Positions 23,123 through 34,744 of a stretch of DNA of 64,000 bases are shown in pieces; the first letter of the stretch is position 1, and the number at the start of each line of letters is the position of its first letter. Made by a program: the position numbers and the translations under genes. Below the pieces are notes generated by a model. It did no database searches, was not told where the DNA came from, and worked only from the letters and a program-made list of their open reading frames with translations. This DNA comes from Undaria pinnatifida. Its lineage: Eukaryota; Sar; Phaeophyceae; Laminariales; Alariaceae. The DNA is taken from assembly GCA_012845835.1 (NCBI GenBank), contig JABAKD010000025.1, positions 30,201,761 to 30,265,760 on the forward strand, read 5' to 3'.

Positions 23123-23237
23123 AAACCATCGTCGTTGTTGTTGTCGTTGTTGTCGTGTTTGTTGCTGCTGTTGTTGTGTTGTTGTTGCATCGTGTGTCTC
23201 AGCCATCGACAATTAGACTCGTCTTGCCTCAATAAAT
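23123..23237 (+). other. Possible upstream exon encoding a hydrophobic N-terminus (GTT/TTG-rich)
   Basis: An ATG at 23123 opens a frame of about 24 residues that is almost entirely Val, Ala and Leu (METIVVVVVVVVV...LLLH), caused by a GTT/TTG repeat. If a donor at CATC|GTGTGT (about 23195) is joined to the acceptor CATCAACAG just before GAAACACC (23276), the phase is correct and fuses this segment to the DUF4470 frame. The result would be a membrane-anchored start for the MYND/DUF4470 protein. The alternative is simply a trinucleotide repeat in the 5' UTR. On the minus strand the same repeat gives a poly-Gln frame. Confidence 0.2.
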
Positions 23238-23246
23238 GAAAACTAA

Positions 23247-26200
23247 ATGTACATCTCCTCCTCGCCCCCATCAACAGGAAACACCCCTCCGACGGACCTT
23301 CTCCAGTACATACCGCACGACGCCGCCAAGGCGGACATTTTAAGTCTAGGCTGTGGTGACCTTCGAGATTTATTGTACTCCATCCAACTCCATGGCAGAC
23401 GGGGAGTGAGCTGCGGGCCTGTACCGCGCCAGTTGACGTTCACCTTGAACGACTGGGAACCCGCCATTCATGCCAGGAATCTGGTAATGCTTCAGCTCAT
23501 CCTCGATTCTAGGAAGCTTCTGGAGGTCGACTCTGCAGAGGCCAACATGCTCCATGACCGGATGGAGGCGATGGGTGCTGATGATGGTCCAGCAAGCGGT
23601 GTGCAATGCGAAGAAAAGGAAGACGAAGGCGTTCCTCAGGTTAGCGGCACCGCACGCTCGAAGGAATGTAACACCAACGTAGGTGTACAAGCACACCGAG
23701 CATCTTCTGAAGGGTTGGGGGTACGTCAGGAGCACAACGCGGCTTTCGCCCAAAGGATCGGAGTAATCTTCAGCGCCATGTACAACGTGTTCGTTGACGA
23801 CGACGTTCTGCATACGATTCAAGATGTCGCCGGGAGGTTAGCGGCTTGCATCACATCTTCAGAGATGTGGAGCTCGACCGAGCTCGGGCGGTTGGTGCAG
23901 TTTACCGACGACCGTAGTCAAGATCGGGTGCGTGATATCTTGGCCATCTACGCCGATGTTAGCTTGCAGAAGAGGTGTACAGCTGCAAGTGTGAGGAAGC
24001 AACGCTCCGCCTTTTTCACCAAACACAATATCTCCAAGAGCACCACCATACTGTCTCGATCCTTAGGCCTGGCATCACTTCGTGAAGACGTCAAGAATAT
24101 TCGATGCCACAACGAGATGGTGCACGAATGTGAGGCCGCTAGACCCCTAAAGAGATGCACGCCCGCGGTTTTTAACGGCAAGGTACTTGAATTTAGTGTG
24201 GCATGTTTTTGGCGGAAGCAAAGGGGTACAAACATGCCAGTCCTACAACAAGTATAAGCTCGATACAAACGAATGCTTCAACAATGCGCGAAGGGCAGAT
24301 ATCTCAAGGCGGGGGGACTGATAAATGGGCATATCCGGGTCTATTAATGGATGTTTCAGCCTTTTTATCCACCTGCATGGGGACACGATTATCAATGCGT
24401 TCAGGGTCTATGATAGCAGCACAGCATGGCCTCAATTCGATATCAAGCTTTTATTAAATTGTAATTAACATATCGATCTTACCTTGTATATATTTATGGT
24501 TGGACTGCCATCAGCCATACCGTAGAAGCACATACTGGTTGAATTGCAGGCGCATCGATATTTAAAATAACGCGGATGTCATGGCCCGCGATGCTTTTCA
24601 TTATCTGGGACCGGGTATGCATCCTATACATTCCTTGTTCCCACGTCCATTAAGTAAGGCAAGCTGTCACAGCAATATAGTTGTAACACTGTACCGCTGC
24701 AACTTTAGGCACGCTTATGAGATTAGTTGTACGAGTGAAAATGGCAAAAATCAAGTCGCCAGCCCCCTCTCCGCGTCTGACCTTGCTACAGACCTGGTCG
24801 AGGGCATTCTGGACCCTTTCCCGCTCCTTCTGGCAAACGCGAAGGCGCCCGTCAAAAAGATGTCGAGCAAACTCGTGAACCCGCTTCTGCTTGTGACCGA
24901 GAAAAAAGGCACGGCGTACAGCCTCAACTACGCGGCCTTCCCATTGGACGCCTTCCACACAGAAGGTCTGGTGTGTGCAACGACTATAGAAAATGTAGCC
25001 ACGCGTAGTTCAAGTTGCAGGCACGTGGCTTGTACACAGAGCGCCCGTCATCCACCAAAAAGAGTCAAACATATGATTAGGCGTTGAATCTTAGTTTCTT
25101 GTATTGTCGCCACGATGAAGCACAATCTACCATTGGCTACCATACGGTATTATTTCGAACGACAGCCGACACTGAGCACTTGCGTCTATATCGCACTTAT
25201 TATTTTTCGAGAGAAAACGAGCCTCAAGTGGTGCGAGTAGCGTGGGTGGGCTGTTATAGTCGTCCTATTCATCAACTCGTAGGCAGGCGTTTACTAATCA
25301 ATCTGTGCACGTCGAAGCGCAATCACTGCTCCACAGCAGTCCGTTGATTTGTTTGCCCTCTGCTGTTTCTCAAACTTGATTATATGAAATGTGGAGGCGA
25401 AACCGGATTGGTAAGTGACGGTTACTCTACAGCTGTGTCGACACGTAGAGTTTCCATTGCTGCGGCGTTCAGAAATGTAAAACCTGCTGTTCTACCGGTA
25501 TGTGTGCAGTTTTTATGGTGCCGGAACTACACTTCCTACTGCCGGAAATGAAAGCCAAGAGGTTCCGCGTACCGAGTTAACCGCATGCTGCTCTACCACC
25601 TGCGCACGGAAGATCGCGTACCCTTCTCGTAGTTGGTAGTGTGCGTCATATTGCGTTTCTCAACGGTTTCACCTATACCTGGGTCTTCAAATGGTCGATC
25701 GGTCACACTGCGCTGATGAGCCACCATAAACCCCAATAATTCGGCAAATGCCGACCTCGCTGCACAAGATCGTTGCATCTCGAGCGACGGCCGGGAAAAC
25801 GTTCAAGTACGATCCTACAGTACAATCATTCAGCGGTGTTTTGAAACACCTCGCACCGTTTAAATACCCATTTCACATTCCAGTCCCGCCCCGTCGACTA
25901 ATGTTCCACGATCGTGTCAGTGGCCTCGTGGAAGCTGCGCAAAGACTGCATGCAGGGCAAGCACGGCAAACTCGCGCCAAGAGTACTCAAGAAAAAACCG
26001 TCGCACTCCGGCAGCAGGAAGAAGGGGTCGTCCATTGCGTCGGCCCGAAAGGGTATGCAAGACGCCCGGTTCGGTGCCGCCCTGGAGCAGCTGGCCCAAA
26101 TGTGCGGAGGGTTTCTGGCAGCTACAAGGATCCTACCGTCGGAACATTGTATCAGCATGGCGTCTGCTACCCCGCTACTCAGGATCAATATTAACGTGGG

Positions 26201-29200
26201 CGATGCTATCAACTTCTGCGATGCGATGCTAGCCTCATCGACAATATCGGGAGTGCAGGAAGGCGACGGGGGCCGTTCGGGTTCTTCGACATTCGCGGCC
26301 ATCGCCTTTCAGCAAGGAACGCTGCAGCCATTGCGACTTCGCAGCGACACCTGGAAAGGAGCTCGTGCGGAGTTCGACGTGATCAGCACCAGCAACCTCG
26401 CGGAACATCTCGGTAAACAATCAGGAAAATGTGACCACGGCTGTATCAATCTCGTTTGTCTATAGGTGGATATATGATGTAAAAGTCGTGCCTGCGGACA
26501 GAATACTTGTTCTTGAGGAATGTTCTAACGCATTCCTAAAGAGAAAATATTAAAGATGCGTTGGAGCACAGGAACACCACCCAGTCACGGCAGAACGGAT
26601 CTGTTTTACCTTGCGATTTTATAGCGTCTTCATTCGGTAAGTTAGCCTTTAAAAGCACCACCCTTGAGACATGCCGCAGATGCTGATATCGCGTGTCCGT
26701 CATGCCTATCACCCAGGTATTGTCAACATCCTGGTGGCCACTGCGCCGCTTCTCGGCTCGCTGCCGCACTCGGTATTGCTCACCAGTCTGATCGCATCGG
26801 TTCAGGCGCTGCACCTGTACAAGGATACGGAGGCGTTCTACAAGAAGCTACTCTGCATGACCCCCCAAGCTGCCGCGTTACTGATAGGTATGCATCGCAC
26901 TTTCACGCGTAATTCGTCTCCACTTCCAGTGTCCTGACTCGCTGTACCTTAACCTCGCTGGTCAGACGATCATCCGATCCCATCCCCGCCGAATTGTGGC
27001 ATCACTCTGGTACCAAGGCTGTAGAGTAGGCGGAAGTTTTCCTAGTCTCCTTTTCGTGTTGATGTTTTGTTCAAGAGCACGACAGTTCGTGTCCAAGAAC
27101 TACAACAGGTGGCTTCCGATAACGCCCACTCCCAAAACTTCCAAACCTGAAGCCCGCGGGCACAAAAATTTAGTCGAAGCTTTGCAAGGAAAACGGGTTG
27201 TCGCGGTTATTAGCTCAGCCTGTGTAGCTCGAGGTCAGTTATGTATCGGACGGGAAACGACAGGAGCAGTAAGCTTTCAAAACGTGTTGGATCTGTGGGG
27301 CCCGACCCGTGGGTCAGAAGCGTTTAACTCGCCAGACTGAGTGGATCGACTCGTGACGTGACCGGTATTCCGCGGGTCATGGTCATGGCCCGGCCAGACC
27401 CTTGAGACTTGAAAACCTCTTGATCCTGTGCCCGACCCCACCCAGGAGATTTGAAAAGTTCTTGACCCGACCCGACCCGATTTGAAACGCGGGATTTCAG
27501 AACTTCTTGACAGACCAGATCCGACGACCTGTTGTGAAAGTTCAAACCTTCCTGGTCCGAAACAGCCGACCCGTGGTATGTTAAAAATCATCTGACTCTG
27601 TACCTGCGGATCAGGTCATGACCCATGCAAAGATCCGATAAACCCAAACAATAGACCAGTTCGAAATAACTCAAATTCACAGATGGTCTTTTCCCACGAG
27701 CTTCAACGGCGATGACCGGAGTCCTGTTAAACATGCCCGGCCCTTTATGTAGCGTGTAAGAGCTGTGCGTCGACGTAATCTGCGTGCGGTGGCATGCCGA
27801 AATTATCCATCGTCTGCGTTAACGTTTTATGGTTGGGGGCGTTTTTTCGTTGAGCAGCTTGTGTGGTATATTGGAATACAGCGCAAAGACCGTTCGATAG
27901 TAGGTTTTCACTGGACGTACAAGTAATGTCTTAAAGCAGTCGTTTGGCCGGGGCGAGGATCCGTATAGACCGGATTTGGGGTGTCCCACCAGCACGCCGC
28001 TGCCCCGCGGAAGTTTGATTTCGTAGGTACGTAGACGAATCGTGGCCTGCCTCATCGAGACGGTAACGGTACGATCTCACAAGAAAAGTAAAGCGGAAAA
28101 GGCAGCATCATGAGGAAAATAAATTCCGTCATAGTCAAAACATCCGCTGGGTATCAAGTACAGAGTGTGCTTGGCAGCTGAACCGCAGTAAGAGTGATTC
28201 TTGATACCTGTGCAATCCAGTCAAGGCCCGAACAAGGAGGAAGGGGTTGAACCCGCTTTTACTCCGGAATTCAGGCTGTGTTTGGGTTCAAAAGTGATAA
28301 TTTGCCATACATGACCGTTTATGTTATTTATGACACATGCCACATGCTGCGGTATGATGGGAGTGCAAAAGGCATTTTGTTTCTGCGGCTCATCACTTAA
28401 CTTAATTCCTCATACATAAATCACACACACGAATCACATGAAAAAATAACATACAAATCAATACAAACAACCATTTCGAGCAAAGTGAAAGTTAACCCGA
28501 TAACAAAACCTGTAGCCCTTGGTGTACGAAACGATCGACGCGTTTAGCAAAACAAGAAAATGGCATTCAGACGATTTCGGGTTACGGAAGCCCAGTCATT
28601 GTGCAAATGTTGGGCTACACAAGTGCTTCAACAGTAGTATTATTATGAATAGTATCTCTGTCGTAGCACGCCGCAATCATGGAGAGCAAGACCTTTGTTA
28701 CCTAGGCCATGGGTTTGGTCTTCGGATGACGCTTCCATCTCACCCAAGATTCGTTTTTGGGTGAGTTTCACGGAGCTCTCTGCAAGTGGAAGAACCTCAG
28801 AAAAAACCGTGCAGAAGCTCTTTTACTAACACATACATGTGCTAGGATAGAGGGTGCGTTTGATATATAGACTATATAATCTGAATGGCATGGCTTATAG
28901 GATTTTGATAGCATTACAAAAGGCGTGGCAATGCCCATGGAGTGTCAAAACACGTTCAGTTCCCATAGTTTCAATAGCTAGCTAGTTATGGGCTTAATCA
29001 TTGGGCTGCATTTGCAATTTACTGATAGACTATTCTCAATTAATAACTCAGTCTTATAGGGTGAGGGTACACCTGTTTATCAAGTGATCACCCCCAGGAG
29101 GCAAAAACAAATTGTATTGTCGGTGCATGTCTATTGTTGCCTACTGATGCATGCGTAAAACCGTAGATCCTCGCGCACGAGACCCTGATGAGCCATTGAA

Positions 29201-32200
29201 ATATCCCCCACAGGCTTCCTCCTTAACATAGGCCTTAGGCCTGAAACGGGCTATCGTTCCCTAAAATTGAGCGGTTGTGGATCGAATCAGCCATTGGCAT
29301 CAGCGTGTCCACGACCGCGAATATGACATCTAGTGTAGCGGTAAGAAGAGGTGCACACGCTTTGAAGCCGCACAATCGGACGAAGACTCAAGTCAGTTTT
29401 ACCGATAATTCTGTGTTTCATGCCGTACTACAATGCCCTCGCTTTCATCCCAACGGCAGGTGTTGTACCGATATCGACCCTGTCATCGGTGGTGGGGCAT
29501 GCGGATACTCCCATTCCCATTTCTTCGACTGGATCCAAACCGACATCCGCGATTGAGGACGGAATCGCAAACACGTTGCGGCTGACATGGAAGCACCCAC
29601 CGCAGGCCTTCACAACCAATGACGTGAGCCTATAAAAAAAAGAAAAAATCGTGCCCAGAATGGTAGTCGACTCCAAAAACCCAAGCTCAAAGGTGTGCGG
29701 TGTTAATTCTGAGGACCAGATGAAAGCGTATGTACTGTATATTCTGTTCTTGCATTTTCACGTATAGAGTGTGTGTGGAGTAATAGAGAACGCGAATTAT
29801 TTCTCAAGAGTTGCATGTCAGCTGGTATGGTAAACTTGCCCCGACACTGGAGTCCGATAAGCGTGGTGACGTCAAGATGCTATGTGTCAAGCTACGCCTA
29901 CCAAGGCTGTTGCAACACGCTCGCAACGGAACTCGATTTAATTTTTAACGTGGTTCAGGTACCAGCAATCACAACATGAGATTCCAGGAACGTGATAGCT
30001 CGTCTTTCCGATCCGATCTGTACATGTTCGAAAACATTAGGTAACAGCCGGCCTCACAGTATGTCTCATGGTGTGGGTTATTTCTACCCCGGGTAATGCA
30101 GCACACAAAAATCTGTTGTCGTCGAACTCAAAAGCAGAGCGTATTTTTTTTTCGCGGAGCACAAAGCGATTTAGTTGAGAGCGAGACGAGGGGGCAGTAT
30201 ACAAATCGTCGTATGGCTATGCTTTGTTTGTTCCTATGTTGTCCCTGTACGAGGAAAAGACGAATGCACACTTGTATACTTGTACATGACTACTTGTTAC
30301 AGAATGCGGGCACGGGTTACGGTGTCATTTTGGCCTCTGTTCCTACCCGAAGGGTGCGTTTTCGTTGACGCCGCCGTCGATGATCGGAATAATACAGACC
30401 AAGGTGGCGGGTAAAACAGGAATACCTTTCATGGTGTCCCAACTATGTAACACAGCGACTTTTGTGTGTGGGGCTTGTACATACGCGCTCCAATCGATTT
30501 TTTATTTTAAAACGGCGAACTCGACGGGAAAGAAACGGTATTCATGACCACAGGAGCGTGCATTGACAATACAAGGGGTGCAAAGCCATGGCGCAAGCCA
30601 AGAACTGAGTAGGGCCGACATAAATATTTTGTGACGAGGAGAGTGTGCGAGTTGTAAGGTTGCTATCAAGAGCGGGGTGGGTGAACGTAGAACACGTCAA
30701 GAGAGTTGGAATGGAAGGTGAATTATCATAGGGGCCTTTAAATCTCTGTAGAGTAGTCTAGACTATATACGTAAAAACGTATTAGAAGGTATTGGAAATG
30801 CTGCGAAAGTGTGCTTCAAATGTTTGTCAAACAGTAGCTTCAAATCATAGGTATCTTGAGAGAGAACCGAGGAGGACACGCCCCGGAAAGCGTTTTGTTT
30901 ATTATCATCGCCGTAACGACGCTAAACAACGTTTGGGAATATAGACTATGTTACATTTAACGTCTCTAACTTCATCGACCGTGAGAAATAGGCCCATTGA
31001 GCGAATACTGTTGGTAACATGTCACGCTCTTAACCGTTACGCCGCCATAACGACCCGATCTCCAGTCTCCTTCAGGCCCTACCTCCATCCTTGGAGACAT
31101 CAGCCCAATCAATTTTGCCGAGCTAACCCTCCCGGTGTACAAAGCGATGTTCGTCCACATGCCGACGACGGCGATGCTTTCTTCGGGACGATTGAGGCAG
31201 AAAATGGCTGGGTTGATTCACAACATGACGATGCCAAATCAATACACTCCGGTGTCGTTCGGGCGCCTCTTAGCGGTGGCTGGTCGCCAGCTGCGCTTAA
31301 AAACGGCACACTTCCAGGCTGCCCTTTTTGCTATTATCAACGGCAGTGGCCTCATCCTGGCTCCCAACCTAGTGCAAGAGCAGGTCAGTTGCGCTTTTAT
31401 GCTCACGACGAATGGAGGCTATTTTCCCACCGTGAAACGTCGTGTTTTGCTCAGAAATGAGTACAAGAGGCATCAGTGCTGCACGAGCAGACTACTCCTT
31501 ACTGATGTATCATTAGTGAAAATTTGTGTGGTACCTTGAAAAATCGCCAACTTCCTTCTTGCCTTTCGGAACCGCGCGCTCTTGTGCTTGGTCTTCATTT
31601 TATACATCCTGCAGGTGGCCCAGTTCCATGCTCTGGGTCTCGCACCCATTCCCCGGATATCTTTGAACATACCGCCTGACACTCGCAGGGTGGTTCTCTT
31701 GGTGCCCTCATCGAGGTTGAGCCTGCTCCGCCAGTTTGATATCTCGGAGGTGTTTCTCGCGCTGACCGGAACAGTAGCAGAATTTGACAACCAGTTCGTG
31801 AGCGTTCATATGGCGTTCGTTCGAGTGCGCCGTGGTGGGAGAGAAGTCAAGGACGACAGGAGTGACCGAAATGACTGGCGCTCGTTAACCCAGCACCTGA
31901 AAGTGAGGGACGCGCGGGAGGGCGACCTCGAGGCCGAGCTAATGGTATCTGCCATTGTGCCTATCTACGCGCTGACGATGGCACCTCCATGTCTGACCGA
32001 GCTGCAGCTACGACTTCAAGAAAGTGAAGAAGTGTTCCAGGCGCCTGCACACGTCAAGAGAAGGCTGGGATGGCAGATGATGAAGGTGATTTACGGTGCA
32101 GACTTAAACAACGAGGATAACACAGCAATCCTGACGCCTGGCGAACCTTCCGTGCCGTGGGAGGGCAGGTATTCATCCCCATCTCTCGCTTGCCCGAAAC

Positions 32201-34744
32201 ATGCCGTTTCGAGTCGGTGCGAACAGGACACCGTCAATTCACCGGTTGTGGGGAGATCGGGTTCACCCGAGTCGACTTACCTTCAGCCTTTCGCATACGG
32301 CAAGTCGCAGGTCAAGCAGTCCTTCGAGGTGATAAGACAGCCAGGGTGCGGAAGAAAAGCCTCGTTTGCGGGAAGAGTGACACTTGTCATGTGTAATAAG
32401 GAGGCGCGGGAGCATCTTGCTATGGGAGGAGCTCCCCGCGTGGAAGCTACTGGAGATCCATGCTCTGTGCGGGTGGTTCTCGGTAAAGAACTCGTCCACA
32501 TGGCTCGCTTCACGTTCCCGGTTACTTGCGAGGATGTGAAAGTTGTTTACAGCAAGAGCCAGGGCTTCGCACACTTTACTGTCCTGCCATCGAAAGGATT
32601 CCTTGGGGTCCCCTTTGCACTGACGGCATGCAACGTCGATGGTAACGACACGATGAAGCTCTTGTCGACTTTCTGCTGGCCGATGTGCGTACCACTGGCG
32701 TCTTTGCCGAGGCTGGATTTCAACGCCGAGTGGGCTCACCAGAAGGTGATAATCAGACGACGACATAATTAGGAAATCTTGTCAGAACTGCGAAATTACA
32801 GCATTTCGAACGATAGTCAATGATGTGTCAATGATGTGCACTAGAAGACAAGGGTTAAGTTTCCGTCGAAGTGTAGTGTGCCCATAACGAAGCGATTGTC
32901 GTATTTATATAACCGAAACACGTCTGACATACTGACGTACGCGTCAGGTATCAGATGTCACGTAAGTCGAAGTATCATGGGTATTAATTTAGCTTTTAGC
33001 TGATGGTAGACGTCGCAAGCTTCGTTGACGCGTTGTTTCATTCCCGTTTCGCTGACACGTTTATATCGCCTGGATGGTTCTCTCGCAGGGTTTTCTATTG
33101 ATCTGCTTATATCGCCTGTCTCGCGATGAAGTTGTTTGGTATAGCGTGTCGCTTGGGGCACATCGTACGGTGTTGGACTGTGACTTGAAAAAACACCGCG
33201 TTACCCTAGCATACTGCTGTAAGACAAACACGTACTTCGATCGCATGCGATGTGTCCAGGTCATGGGCGCGATGTCAGTCCACGAAGCCGACAGATCTTC
33301 CGACCGCGCGTCCGGCGGGCCTCATCGGGGCTTCCCAGGGTTGAAGGTGACTCCTATTTTCCCCTTTGCCGCTCAATGTTCTTATAGCCGTCACCACACC
33401 CTCCACACTAATACTACTGTGTATGCTAGTTACTACACGGTACATACCTATTGTCGATGGCAGCCGCATCTATTCTTTTTTCTGAACACGATAACCACCA
33501 ACTGGCCTCTGTAGGAGAGCATCCGCGCCATCACCGCATCAGCCTGTGCAACTCACAAAGAGGAGGACAACCTCCCGTGGAAGCACAAGTGGGCTTGCAT
33601 CGTCAACGATCAACGCCCTGACGGACCTGCGCTCTGGGTGTGGGTGAATGACATCCTCCTCGACTCTAGCAACCAAGCGTTGGTGCTGGACTGCTGCATC
33701 ATGCCGGTGGATAGTATGAATCATGAGGCCTCTCTACAGCTCGGAGCCGTGGTCGGTGGTATGTCTACTAATTTCATACAGGTAACGGGCCTCTGGTCGA
33801 CATAATCACACCGTGGTGCCGCCATTAGCGTGTCGGCGATCCGGTGTCCAAAACATGGTATGATGCGGCTCCTAGGGCTGCCTTCTGCCAGATCTGGTGG
33901 TCAGAGGAGTAGGGGGCACGCCTAGCGTTTTTATCAGTATGACCAGGTTGAAGCAAAGCGTCCCAACAATGGAGTCAGTGTAGGGTTGAATCCTTAGAGC
34001 AGATGAAGTACCAGAACCGCCACACCTATGGCTGCCTCACGTGTGGTTCGTTTTCGAGCGTAATACTTCCTAATCTAGCGCCTCGGAGCACTCAAGTTGG
34101 AACCCATTAGAAGTTGTGACCGTCAGCTCATTCCCTGCCCGTATGAAATGGTTTTCCGTGTAGGACAGGTTCTGACAGTCACCACTTTTCCCGCAAATTA
34201 TTTGCGGTCGCCAAGGTGCTGCAACGATATTATTATCCACGCATGCTAACAAGCGCTGTATTCGTTCATCGAACAGGCCCACCAGGAGGAGTTCGATCTT
34301 TGGACGGCGCTGCTTCCTACCGCCGTTGAACGTGCCCGCCAGACGTATGCACACGCCAAGGATTGCATTTACGCGGCTCCGCGGGATGCTAACGGGAGTC
34401 CGACTGTCTGCGGATGCGGCATGGGCAAGGACCTGCCGCCAGCCTTCACGGATTCGATTAAGTCTGTCAAAGCAATCTCTGGGGGTTATGCGATCACCCT
34501 TTTTGTTTACAGGGCGGTAATATCCCCGCCGTACGCCCCGCCCGATACGGCTGCCGCTAAAAGATCGGCGAGGGGGTCACGAGTTAGTGGTGGGCTTGGG
34601 TGCGCAAAGTGCGGGAGGGGGCACTCCTCCATGCTTTGCTCGCGTTGCCGTGAAGTACGCTACTGCTCCAAAGAGTGCCAGCGCCAGGATTGGAAGAAGC
34701 ACAAGTCTAAGTGCGCGGCTAAATCGGGCTCGGAAAAACCGTGA
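23247..34744 (+). CDS. DUF4470 / MYND-type zinc finger protein, eight exons
   Basis: I join exons 23247-24225, 24792-24965, 25921-26412, 26717-26887, 31076-31383, 31615-32745, 33515-33781 and 34277-34744. All junctions are GT-AG, the phases are consistent (1,1,1,1,0,0,0), and the total of 3,990 nt gives 1,329 residues plus a stop. Residues 12-90 hold DUF4470: NTPPTDLL, then ILSLGCGDLRDLLYSI, then LTFTLNDWEPAIHARNLVML. Middle blocks known from fungal and algal relatives follow: NPLLL...LNYAAFPLDAFH (exon 2), INVGDAINFC and FDVISTSNLAEHLG-IVNILVATAPLL (exons 3-4), YTPVSFGRLL (exon 5), FTFPVT...FAHFTVLP (exon 6), and a WVWVNDILLDSSNQALVLD block (exon 7). The MYND finger (residues about 1283-1320) has all its Cys and His ligands. 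MYND domains bind proline-rich partners; DUF4470 resembles a methyltransferase motif I. The precise cellular role is unknown. The start is the first in-frame ATG; an upstream exon is possible. Junctions of exons 2/3 and 7/8 have alternatives. Confidence 0.85.
23277..23520 (+). other. DUF4470 domain-coding segment
   Basis: The encoded segment begins at NTPPTDLLQYIP and contains GCGDLR (residues 35-40), then TLNDWEP and ARNLVMLQLIL. In DUF4470 proteins (fungal MYND proteins and DNAAF3, named from memory of Pfam) the core is LGCGD-R-L followed by D-E-P-x-I-x-ARN. The glycine-rich loop followed by an acidic residue is arranged like motif I of class I SAM-dependent methyltransferases, although no catalytic activity can be concluded. 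A splice acceptor (CATCAACAG) stands just before this segment, so it may be the start of an internal exon. Confidence 0.75.
27290..27640. repeat. GACCC-rich dispersed repeat inside an intron
   Basis: GACCC, GACCCGACCC and GGGTC words alternate with TTGAAA and TTCTTGA spacers (for example TTGAAAAGTTCTTGACCCGACC). It resembles 21100-21345 and 63450-63715 in composition and word order. Confidence 0.6.
28545..28845. repeat. MITE-B copy inside an intron
   Basis: The landmarks CGATTTCGGGTTACGGAAGCCCxGTCATT, CCTAGGCCATGGGTTTGG, TTTTTGGGTGAGTTTCACGGAGCTC and CAGAAAAAACCGTGCAGAAG identify a family-B copy within the fourth intron of the MYND/DUF4470 gene. Confidence 0.5.
34601..34714 (+). other. MYND zinc finger-coding segment
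   Basis: The translation GCAKCGRGHSSMLCSRC, then REVRYCSKECQRQDWKKHKSKC, fits the MYND pattern C-x2-C, x8, C-x2-C, x5, C-x3-C, x7, H-x3-C with every ligand present. It is preceded by a CGCGMGK and AVISPPYAPP stretch that also precedes MYND in related DUF4470 proteins. Only nine residues follow before the stop. Confidence 0.95.

Larger units (their letters stand above)
26888..31075 (+). other. 4.2-kb intron of the MYND/DUF4470 gene, repeat-filled
   Basis: The donor is ATAG|GTATGC after ALLIG, and the acceptor is CTCCTTCAG before PTSILGDISPINF. A split Gly codon is restored and the phase is kept. Inside lie a GACCC-rich repeat (27290-27640), a MITE-B copy (about 28545-28845), a weak MITE-A-like piece (29040-29240) and unrecognised sequence. 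The other introns are 231-955 bp, so this one has been enlarged by insertions. I saw no convincing additional exon, but a small one could be missed. Confidence 0.65.

Noticed and set aside
22934-23212. Minus-strand poly-Gln open frame of 92 codons
   Set aside because: The Gln run comes from a trinucleotide repeat, the rest has no motif, and it lies just upstream of the plus-strand gene. It could be real but is unsupported.
25748-26194. Plus-strand 148-codon frame overlapping exon 3 of the MYND/DUF4470 gene
   Set aside because: The other frame encodes conserved family blocks (INVGDAINFC, FDVISTSNLAEHLG). This one is a shadow.
32263-32766. Minus-strand 167-codon frame
   Set aside because: It is antisense to the conserved exon 6 of the MYND/DUF4470 gene.
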